DNA from: an uncultured Mycoplasma sp.
Lineage (GTDB): Bacteria; Bacillota_I; Bacilli_A; RF39; UBA660
Direction of reading: 5' to 3'
NCBI GenBank assembly: GCA_947388575.1
Contig: CANDSI010000085.1
Location: forward strand, 1-5,580
Length of the DNA stretch: 5,580 nt
Below, one piece after another: positions 1-5,231 of this stretch. Each line of letters opens with the position of its first letter. Position 1 is the first letter of the stretch. The notes under the pieces were generated by a model that saw only the letters and a list, made by a program, of their open reading frames with translations, did not search any database and had not been told where the DNA came from. Made by a program: the position numbers and the translations under genes.

Positions 1-372
1 ATAAAATCGATATTTTTTCTTAATCACAAATTTCAAAACTTAGCCTGTACTAATGATATAGATGAAATGTATTGTTATAATAAAGAAACAAAAATATATC
101 GTTATCCTGAAGAAATAAAAAAAGTTATATTTACGGAAAAAAAAGATGATATTAAAGCTTTAAAAGAAAAATATAAATTACCTGATTTTAATTTTTATAC
201 TTCTTATTATTATGAAGTAGCATCTTTATTAAATTATAATGAAACGGAAGAAAATAAAGATTTATTAGAGTTTTTTACTAATTATAACACTAGTTATAAT
301 TTAAGTGAATTTTACAAAGAAAATGTATTATATTATAATTTATTTTATAGATACAAAATTAATCTAAACTAA
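1..372 (+). CDS. 3' end of an unrecognised protein gene (start lies upstream of the window)
   Basis: The reading frame is open from base 1 to the TAA at 370-372, giving 123 codons of a protein that must begin further left. An ATG occurs at 67, but the frame continues uninterrupted before it and no Shine-Dalgarno sequence precedes it, so it is probably an internal methionine. The visible protein is hydrophilic, rich in Tyr, Asn, Lys and Glu, with no membrane segment, no clear catalytic motif and no Cys cluster. It includes a basic-acidic stretch (about codons 43-62) and ends in a Tyr/Asn/Phe-rich segment. I do not recognise the family. It lies 61 bases before the coupling-protein gene on the same strand, so it could belong to the same conjugation module, but nothing in its sequence shows this. 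The coupling-protein gene has a promoter candidate of its own in the gap. Confidence 0.65.
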   Translation: MKSIFFLNHKFQNLACTNDIDEMYCYNKETKIYRYPEEIKKVIFTEKKDDIKALKEKYKLPDFNFYTSYYYEVASLLNYNETEENKDLLEFFTNYNTSYNLSEFYKENVLYYNLFYRYKINLN

Positions 373-375
373 CGC

Positions 376-404
376 TTTTCCTTTTTAGGAATTTGTAGTA
401 TAAT
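376..404 (+). promoter_or_regulatory. Candidate sigma-A promoter for the coupling-protein gene
   Basis: A perfect TATAAT lies at 399-404. Seventeen bases upstream is a poor -35 match, TTTTCC at 376-381. Transcription would begin near 411, leaving a leader of about 23 bases that contains the GGAGG ribosome site. The -10 is strong but the -35 is weak, so the call rests on the -10 and its position. Read-through from the upstream gene is also possible because no convincing terminator separates the two. Confidence 0.5.
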
Positions 405-420
405 ACATGTAGTTTGTTAT

Positions 421-425
421 GGAGG
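421..425 (+). promoter_or_regulatory. Ribosome binding site that fixes the start of the coupling protein
   Basis: GGAGG at 421-425 sits 8 bases before the ATG at 434. A second in-frame ATG at 419 overlaps this Shine-Dalgarno sequence itself and has no ribosome site of its own, so 434 is the better start. Confidence 0.85.
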
Positions 426-433
426 AAAAATTT

Positions 434-2902
434 ATGAAATTTAAAATATCACCGAAAGACTTTTTAATATTTTGTTTATATTGTTTATTACTTTTATATT
501 TATGTGCCATAGCAGTTTTAAATTTTTCTTCATTTATTAACGAAGGAAGGTTTTTCGGTTTAAATCCTTTTCCAGCCTTTGGCAGTGATTATATTATAAT
601 AACTTTATTTATGTTTATAGTTGCTTTAATAATGATTTTTACAAGTGTCTCATCATATATATTTAATAAAGAAAAGGGAAGAGGCATCGGTTTAAAATTA
701 GGTGATAAACAAGAAAGTGGTTACTCAAGATGGAGTACAGAAAAAGAAATAAAAGCTGACTCAGGTGTTGTAAAAGTAGATCCTAAAGCTGACAAACTAG
801 AAGCAGCAGGAGTTCCATTAATAAATAATGGAAAAGAAATATGGGTTGATAATAGTGAATATCACAACTTAGTAATTGGTTCTACTGGTTCTGGTAAAAC
901 TCAAACTGTTGTAAAACCTATGGTTAACTTACTTGCCAAAAAAGGAGAGTCAATGATTATCACTGACCCTAAAGGTGAAATATATAAATATGCTGCTACA
1001 GCCCTAAAAGAACGTGGTTATAAAATAATAGTTTTGAACTTTCGAGAACCTAATCATGGAAATGCTTGGAATCCTCTTACATTACCATATGTTCATTTTA
1101 AAAATGGCAACACAGATAAATCTACAGAATTATTAGATGACGTAGCTTTAAATATTCTTTATGATTCTAATAAAAAAAGCGGTGGAGATTCTGACTTCTG
1201 GGATAAAAGTGCAGCAGACTTTTTCTCAGGTTTAGCTTTAGGTTTATTTTATGATGCTACTGAAAAACAAGTTAATTTAAATAGTATCAACTATATGAGT
1301 AGTATAGGTGAAGAAAGATATGCTACAAGTACATATATTAAAGAATATTTCAACTTAAAAGGCCAAGATTCCAGTCCATATATATTTGCATCTGGTACTG
1401 TTAATGCGCCAAATGAAACAAAGGGTGGTATTTTATCTACATTTAGACAAAAAATAAGACTTTTTTCTTCCCGTGAATCACTAAGTGAAATGCTTGCTTA
1501 TAGTGATTTTAAAATGGAAGATATAGGTAAAGAAAAAACAGCAGTATTCATGATTATACATGATGAGAAAAAAACTTATCATTCACTAATGACAATATTT
1601 ATAAAACAATGTTATGAAACATTAATTGATGTTGCTCAAGAAAATGGTGGTAAACTACCATATCGTACAAATTTTATCTTAGATGAGTTTGCTAATATGC
1701 CACCACTTAAAGATGTTGACTCTATGGTATCTGCAGCCAGATCAAGAGATATTAGATTCACCTTTATCATTCAAAACTTTGCTCAGTTAAATGATGTATA
1801 TGGTAAAGAAGTCGCTGAAATAATTAAAGGTAACTGTGGTAATATTATTTACTTAATCAGTACCGAATTAGCAGCTTTAGAAGAAATATCCAAGATGTGT
1901 GGTGAAGTAAAATCAAAAGAAAAAACAAAAACAGCTTCAACTCCAAAAGTAACTATATCAGATTTACAAAAGCTAAAGCTATTTGAGGCAATAATTATAA
2001 GATTGCGTAAAAATCCATTTAAAACAAAACTAGAACCTGATTTTAAGATGGATTGGGGTATGACTAGATCTGAAGCTGAATACCCAAATCGTGAAATACA
2101 AAAAATAGAATTATTTGATGTAAAAAAATATGTAACAGAAGAAAAGAGAAAGCAAATGATGAACAACTTAGAAAATAATGGTGGAGCCAGTCCAAATCCA
2201 TTTAATAATAATTTTGGCAATCCTTTTACCCCAACAGGTATGAATCCAATGAATTCTAATCCATTTATGCCAAATCCGGGAGCATCACCAAACAATACTT
2301 TTGCCCCTAATTCCCCAAGTCCTTTTAATCCAGGAAATAATAATATGAATAACTTTGGTCCTAAGCCGATTAACAGCGCGCCAAACCCATTTAGCAATCC
2401 AACATCTAATGGAGCAAATCCAGCAAGTGCGCCATCTACTAATGTAAATAGTCCTTTTAGTAGTAATCCAATGTTTAATAAACCAATGAGTAGTTTATCA
2501 GATGCTGACATAGATGCGATGATGAAGGATATTGATAGAAGATTAAAGGAGCTTGATGAAGAAGAAGCCAGACAAAAAGCGGCAATGAATAAAGCGAATA
2601 ATCCAGTTCAAGAAACAGAGACAATAGCTAATAAAACAAAACTAGAAGATCAAGAATTTACATTTAATGTTCCAGAAGTCAAAGAACCTGAAGTAACACC
2701 AAAAGAAAATATTATTAAACCTGATAACAATGGAATTGAAAGCTTAGAAGATACACATATAAAAAATGAAACACCAATAGAAATAAAACAAAATAAAGAA
2801 GAAGTATCTAAACCAAAAATAAATGTTGATGCTGATAGTATAATTGTTAATGAAAATGTTATAACAGATGATGAATTCTTTGATGATTTCTTTAATGAAT
2901 AG
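434..2902 (+). CDS. VirD4/TraG-family type IV coupling ATPase with an Asn/Pro/Phe-rich C-terminal tail
   Basis: This 822-residue protein matches the type IV secretion coupling protein family, hexameric inner-membrane ATPases that bring the relaxase-DNA complex to the conjugation channel. Seen in the sequence: two membrane helices (about 9-31 and 52-77) with a short outer loop; an RWSTEKEI box near 99-106, like the RWA-type motif of TraG proteins; Walker A GSTGSGKT at 149-156; DPKGE at 178-182; a helical region within about 230-340; Walker B FILDEF with D417 and E418; and the IQNFAQL segment at 446-452. The ATPase core ends near 550. A low-complexity linker (about 581-689) follows, then a charged helix (about 688-720) and an acidic, Phe-rich terminus. 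The overall build resembles the VirD4-like conjugal transfer proteins of Firmicutes elements (the CD1115-type family), a subfamily assignment made from memory. The protein implies a conjugative element, but no relaxase or VirB4 is visible here. The gene has its own promoter candidate and terminator. Confidence 0.92.
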   Translation: MKFKISPKDFLIFCLYCLLLLYLCAIAVLNFSSFINEGRFFGLNPFPAFGSDYIIITLFMFIVALIMIFTSVSSYIFNKEKGRGIGLKLGDKQESGYSRWSTEKEIKADSGVVKVDPKADKLEAAGVPLINNGKEIWVDNSEYHNLVIGSTGSGKTQTVVKPMVNLLAKKGESMIITDPKGEIYKYAATALKERGYKIIVLNFREPNHGNAWNPLTLPYVHFKNGNTDKSTELLDDVALNILYDSNKKSGGDSDFWDKSAADFFSGLALGLFYDATEKQVNLNSINYMSSIGEERYATSTYIKEYFNLKGQDSSPYIFASGTVNAPNETKGGILSTFRQKIRLFSSRESLSEMLAYSDFKMEDIGKEKTAVFMIIHDEKKTYHSLMTIFIKQCYETLIDVAQENGGKLPYRTNFILDEFANMPPLKDVDSMVSAARSRDIRFTFIIQNFAQLNDVYGKEVAEIIKGNCGNIIYLISTELAALEEISKMCGEVKSKEKTKTASTPKVTISDLQKLKLFEAIIIRLRKNPFKTKLEPDFKMDWGMTRSEAEYPNREIQKIELFDVKKYVTEEKRKQMMNNLENNGGASPNPFNNNFGNPFTPTGMNPMNSNPFMPNPGASPNNTFAPNSPSPFNPGNNNMNNFGPKPINSAPNPFSNPTSNGANPASAPSTNVNSPFSSNPMFNKPMSSLSDADIDAMMKDIDRRLKELDEEEARQKAAMNKANNPVQETETIANKTKLEDQEFTFNVPEVKEPEVTPKENIIKPDNNGIESLEDTHIKNETPIEIKQNKEEVSKPKINVDADSIIVNENVITDDEFFDDFFNE
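2174..2500 (+). repeat. Low-complexity region encoding degenerate NPF/SPF repeats
   Basis: This part of the coupling-protein gene encodes about 109 residues (581-689 of the protein) dominated by Asn, Pro, Ser, Gly, Met and Phe. NPF occurs at residues 588, 596, 609 and 651, and SPF at 629 and 673, often with NP or PN doublets between. The spacing is irregular, so it is a degenerate motif array and not a strict tandem repeat. It probably forms a flexible linker between the ATPase ring and the C-terminal helix. Confidence 0.75.
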
Positions 2903-2921
2903 AGGTAAAACCTCTATTTTT
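2900..2921 (+). terminator. Intrinsic terminator that begins at the coupling-protein stop codon
   Basis: TAGAGGT at 2900-2906 pairs perfectly with ACCTCTA at 2910-2916 around an AAA loop, followed by five T's at 2917-2921. The TAG stop codon (2900-2902) forms the first three bases of the stem. The stem is short (7 bp) but perfect, and the T tract is immediate. Confidence 0.8.
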
Positions 2922-2948
2922 GCATTTATCTAATAAAAGTGATATAAT
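2920..2948 (+). promoter_or_regulatory. Extended -10 promoter for the metallophosphoesterase gene
   Basis: TATAAT at 2943-2948 is preceded by TGA (2940-2942), making a perfect extended -10 (TGnTATAAT). Seventeen bases upstream is TTGCAT at 2920-2925, a partial -35 that shares its first T's with the tail of the preceding terminator. Transcription would start near 2955, about 19 bases before the ATG at 2974. The extended -10 would compensate for the weak -35. Confidence 0.75.
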
Positions 2949-2973
2949 ATATACCCAGTTAGAGAAAATAAAC

Positions 2974-3891
2974 ATGAAAATAATAACAAAAGAAAATCAA
3001 GGCTTAAAAGTATTAGTTTTATCTGATCTCCATATTTTTACGGAAAAAGACATAAAACAATTAGAACTTTTAATGACTAAATTTAAAAATAACAATTATG
3101 ATGCTATTTACTTAGTAGGGGATATTGTTGATTCAACAAACATTTTTAAATTATCAGAAAAAGTATCAGGTAAATTATTAGAATTAATAGCTTTTTTAGG
3201 ACATATTGCTCCAACCTATATCGTTTATGGAAGTCATGATTTAGCATATTATAGCATTTATCATAATTGGATAGAAGATGAGCGAACTTTTAAAGAGAGA
3301 TTTCTTGATAAAATAGCAGGTTACCAAGGAATTAATGTATTAGAAAATGAAACCAAATATTTAAAAGATGGTATGGGCTATACAATCAGCGGATTTAATC
3401 CATCATTAAGATATGCAATGGATACACCAGATGGTAATTCTAGTATATTATTAAAAGAAGTTGAAAGGTATGAATTTTTAACAAAATTAAATCCTGAGAA
3501 TACTAATACAGTTTTGTGCCATTATCCAGAAGCAATAATGACATTAAATGAAACAGGCTTACTTAATAATGTAAAACTAAGTGTAGGTGGGCACGATCAT
3601 AATGGCTGTACTCAGCTTAAATTTATCCCTATAGAACTAATTTTAAATTTATTAAGGCAAAAAAATAGAGGGATAATAACTCCAAGAAAAAAGGTAAATT
3701 TAGAGAATACAAAATACTTAAGAGGAATTATTAGATTAAGTGATACAAGTGAATTACTTATAAATCCTGCTTTTAAAACTTTTGCTAATTGTACTGGAAT
3801 ATTAGAAAAATTAGATTGGATGTTTTATAGAGGGTATTCAGAAATTGAATATGTTCCTGGAAAAAGTCTAACTAGAGAATTAAAAAAATAG
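2974..3891 (+). CDS. Calcineurin-like metallophosphoesterase
   Basis: This 305-residue protein carries the metal-binding motifs of calcineurin-like phosphoesterases in order: DLH (D18, H20), GDIVD (G49, D50, D53), GSHD at 86-89 where the family normally has GNH[D/E], a lone H183 in CHYPE, and GHDH (206-209). These residues normally hold two divalent metals and hydrolyse phosphate esters; the substrate here cannot be told. There is no signal peptide or clear membrane helix, so it is probably cytoplasmic, although related YkuE/YaeI-type enzymes are membrane associated. The ATG at 2974 is chosen because the frame extends back to a TTG at 2920 that lies in the -35 region, upstream of the predicted transcription start. 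The ribosome site is weak (AGAG just upstream). The gene is monocistronic, with its own promoter and a following hairpin. The Asn-to-Ser change in GNHD is unusual because that Asn is normally a metal ligand. Confidence 0.88.
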   Translation: MKIITKENQGLKVLVLSDLHIFTEKDIKQLELLMTKFKNNNYDAIYLVGDIVDSTNIFKLSEKVSGKLLELIAFLGHIAPTYIVYGSHDLAYYSIYHNWIEDERTFKERFLDKIAGYQGINVLENETKYLKDGMGYTISGFNPSLRYAMDTPDGNSSILLKEVERYEFLTKLNPENTNTVLCHYPEAIMTLNETGLLNNVKLSVGGHDHNGCTQLKFIPIELILNLLRQKNRGIITPRKKVNLENTKYLRGIIRLSDTSELLINPAFKTFANCTGILEKLDWMFYRGYSEIEYVPGKSLTRELKK

Positions 3892-3913
3892 GGCTTTTAC
3901 AATAAGTCCTTTT
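3890..3913 (+). terminator. Probable intrinsic terminator after the metallophosphoesterase gene
   Basis: AGGGCTT at 3890-3896 pairs with AAGTCCT at 3904-3910 (six Watson-Crick pairs and one G-T pair) around a 7-base loop, with a short T run through 3913. The stem includes the last two bases of the TAG stop (3889-3891). The T tract is short, so termination may be partial, allowing some read-through into the rhodanese gene. Confidence 0.55.
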
Positions 3914-3923
3914 AATATATATA
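3896..3923 (+). promoter_or_regulatory. Weak candidate promoter for the rhodanese gene
   Basis: TTTACA at 3896-3901 (five of six -35 bases) is followed 16 bases later by TATATA at 3918-3923 (four of six -10 bases), predicting a start near 3930. CATAAT at 3924-3929 is an alternative -10 but lacks a well-spaced -35. The region is so AT-rich that chance matches are expected. The -35 would lie at the loop of the preceding hairpin. Confidence 0.3.
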
Positions 3924-3946
3924 CATAATATATTATTGTGATAAAT

Positions 3947-4207
3947 ATGAAAAGAATGAGTATAAATAATTATTATAAGAGTATGGGGAAATTAATTGAT
4001 ATACAAAATCCTATAGACTATCAAAAAAAGCATCACCCTGATAGTATTAATATCCCATATGATAAATTAATGTTAAATTACAAAACATTATTAGAAAAAA
4101 ATAAACCATATTTCATAGTATGTGCTAAAGGTACAAAATCACGAAAAGCTGTAAGCATATTAGAGTTTTATGGCTATGATGTAACTCAAATGAGTTATGA
4201 AAATTAA
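3947..4207 (+). CDS. Single-domain rhodanese-like protein
   Basis: This 86-residue protein is a stand-alone rhodanese domain, a fold that commonly carries sulfur as a persulfide on its active cysteine. Seen: an N-terminal SINNYY segment typical of small Firmicutes rhodaneses; LIDIQNPIDYQKKHHP at 16-31, matching the usual D-[VI]-R...Y..GHIPGA region but with Gln at 20 and KHH in place of GHI; SINIPYDKL at 33-41; and the active-site loop CAKGTKS with C59, followed by R66. It ends at GYDVTQMSYEN, close to where the family's GGYEAW segment would be, so it lacks only the last few residues. In-frame starts exist at GTG 3938, ATG 3947 and ATG 3956; I prefer 3947 because relatives begin just before the SIN.YY segment. 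No clear Shine-Dalgarno precedes any of them. The sulfur donor and acceptor are not indicated by the neighbours. Confidence 0.82.
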   Translation: MKRMSINNYYKSMGKLIDIQNPIDYQKKHHPDSINIPYDKLMLNYKTLLEKNKPYFIVCAKGTKSRKAVSILEFYGYDVTQMSYEN

Positions 4208-4232
4208 AACTTCTATTTATTTAGAAGTTTTT
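4206..4232 (+). terminator. Intrinsic terminator after the rhodanese gene
   Basis: A perfect 10-bp stem, AAAACTTCTA (4206-4215) with TAGAAGTTTT (4222-4231), closes a 6-base loop. The right arm runs into a T tract at 4228-4232. The left arm starts inside the TAA stop codon (4205-4207). With A's on the left and T's on the right it could also work on the other strand, but no gene there needs it. Confidence 0.8.
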
Positions 4233-4257
4233 AAATACTAAAATTTTAAATTTTTTA

Positions 4258-4286
4258 TTGCCAAAACAATAATTAAGTGGTATATT
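4258..4286 (+). promoter_or_regulatory. Promoter of the ABC transporter operon
   Basis: TTGCCA at 4258-4263 (five of six -35 bases) and TATATT at 4281-4286 (five of six -10 bases) are separated by 17 bases. A TGG at 4278-4280 supplies the extended -10 dinucleotide. Transcription would begin near 4293, leaving a leader of about 39 bases before the ATG at 4332. An AT-rich tract just upstream (about 4237-4257) could act as an UP-like element. Confidence 0.7.
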
Positions 4287-4289
4287 TTA

Positions 4290-4314
4290 ATTGTACTAGT
4301 ACATATAGTACAAT
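4290..4314 (+). promoter_or_regulatory. Perfect inverted repeat at the transcription start: likely repressor operator
   Basis: ATTGTACTA at 4290-4298 and TAGTACAAT at 4306-4314 are exact reverse complements separated by 7 bases. The repeat begins 3 bases after the -10 and spans the predicted start site, the classic place for a dimeric repressor to block transcription. GntR-type regulators of the YtrA group often control ABC operons of this kind, so one is the favoured guess, but no regulator gene is in the window. A smaller palindrome, GTACTAGTAC, lies within it at 4293-4302. As RNA the repeat could also fold into a hairpin ending just before the ribosome site. Confidence 0.6.
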
Positions 4315-4317
4315 ATG

Positions 4318-4324
4318 AAAGGGA
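4318..4324 (+). promoter_or_regulatory. Ribosome binding site of the ABC ATPase gene
   Basis: AAAGGGA ends 7 bases before the ATG at 4332, a good fit for a Bacillota Shine-Dalgarno. It begins 3 bases after the inverted repeat, so a hairpin there could influence access. Confidence 0.7.
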
Positions 4325-4331
4325 ATAAAAA

Positions 4332-5231
4332 ATGATAGAGATTAAGAATTTAACTAAGAGTTTCAATGATGATAAAATCGTATTAGAAAATCTAAATTGT
4401 ACGATAAAAGATAATGCTATCTATGGTATAGTTGGAGCTAATGGAGCAGGTAAATCTACATTATTACGTTTAATAACAAGCATATATAAAAGTGATTCAG
4501 GAAGTATTTTAATTGATGATAAAGAAGCATTTGATAACGAAATAATAAAACAAGATATAGTTTTTGTCCCTGATGATTTATATTTTTATTCAAATTATAC
4601 TTTAATGGATATGGCTGAGTATTATAAATCATTATATCAGAGTTTTGATATGAATTATTTAATAAATCATGCTAATACATTAAAATTAAACATAAATGCC
4701 AAATTAAGTTCGTATTCTAAGGGAATGAAAAGACAATGCGCTTTATTATGTGCCCTAGCAACTAAAGCAAAGTATATGTTATTTGATGAAACTTTTGATG
4801 GTTTAGATCCAGTTATCAGAAAATATTTTAAGAGTTTACTAGCAGATCTTATGGTAGATAATAAAAGAACAATTATAATGACAAGTCACAATTTAAGAGA
4901 ATTAGAGGACATATGTGATAATCTAGGATTATTATATAAAGGAAGTATATTATTTGAAAGTGATATAGACACTATAAAAACCAATATGTTTAAAGTACAA
5001 GTTTCTTTAAAGAGTGACTTTAATAAAAGTACATTTAAGGGTTTAAAAATATTATCATACAAAAAAATAGGTAGTGTAGCAACATTAATAATAAATGATG
5101 ATAAAAAAGATAGTCGTGTAGTACTAGAAAAATTAAGACCATTAATACTAGACTATTTACCACTTACATTAGAAGAAGTATTTATATATCAAATGGAGGC
5201 CTTAGGATATGAATTTAATGAAATTATTTAA
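4332..5231 (+). CDS. ABC transporter ATP-binding protein (YtrB-like exporter type)
   Basis: This 299-residue protein is a complete nucleotide-binding subunit that would drive the permease encoded next to it. Motifs in order: Walker A GANGAGKST (35-43); a Q-loop region reading FVPDDLYFY, where the usual Gln is absent and Asp (81 or 82) stands in its place; a signature reading SYSKGMKRQ (127-135) in place of LSGGQ; Walker B YMLFDE with D152 and catalytic E153; a D-loop with GLD (157-159); and the switch His in TSH (184-186). A C-terminal extension of about 90 residues ends in LTLEEVFIYQMEALGYE. The layout fits the ATPases paired with ABC-2-type permeases in Bacillota, such as YtrB-like proteins. 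The transported substrate is unknown; peptides, antibiotics or envelope components are typical for such systems. The 3' end overlaps the permease gene by 23 bases, so the two are almost certainly cotranscribed and translationally coupled. Confidence 0.9.
   Translation: MIEIKNLTKSFNDDKIVLENLNCTIKDNAIYGIVGANGAGKSTLLRLITSIYKSDSGSILIDDKEAFDNEIIKQDIVFVPDDLYFYSNYTLMDMAEYYKSLYQSFDMNYLINHANTLKLNINAKLSSYSKGMKRQCALLCALATKAKYMLFDETFDGLDPVIRKYFKSLLADLMVDNKRTIIMTSHNLRELEDICDNLGLLYKGSILFESDIDTIKTNMFKVQVSLKSDFNKSTFKGLKILSYKKIGSVATLIINDDKKDSRVVLEKLRPLILDYLPLTLEEVFIYQMEALGYEFNEII
5195..5199 (+). promoter_or_regulatory. Ribosome binding site of the permease gene, inside the ATPase gene
   Basis: GGAGG at 5195-5199 lies 9 bases before the ATG at 5209. 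A second in-frame ATG at 5218 is 18 bases away, too far, so this site selects 5209. Confidence 0.8.

Noticed and set aside
67..69. ATG as the start of a complete small gene ending at 372
   Set aside because: The frame is open all the way to base 1 and no ribosome site precedes the ATG, so the gene most likely begins outside the window.
378..391. TTCCT-TTTT-AGGAA hairpin as a terminator after the first gene
   Set aside because: The stem is only 5 bp, only three T's follow, and it overlaps the promoter candidate of the next gene.
419..421. ATG as the start of the coupling protein
   Set aside because: It overlaps the GGAGG that serves the ATG at 434 and has no ribosome site of its own.
1849..2511. 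A 220-codon open frame on the - strand within the coupling-protein gene
   Set aside because: It lies wholly opposite the conserved ATPase and low-complexity coding sequence, its hydrophobic Leu/Gly/Phe composition is what antisense reading of an Asn/Pro-rich region gives, and it has no supporting promoter or ribosome site.
2920..2922. TTG as an upstream start of the metallophosphoesterase
   Set aside because: It lies in the terminator T tract and -35 region, upstream of the predicted transcription start; the added residues do not resemble the family.
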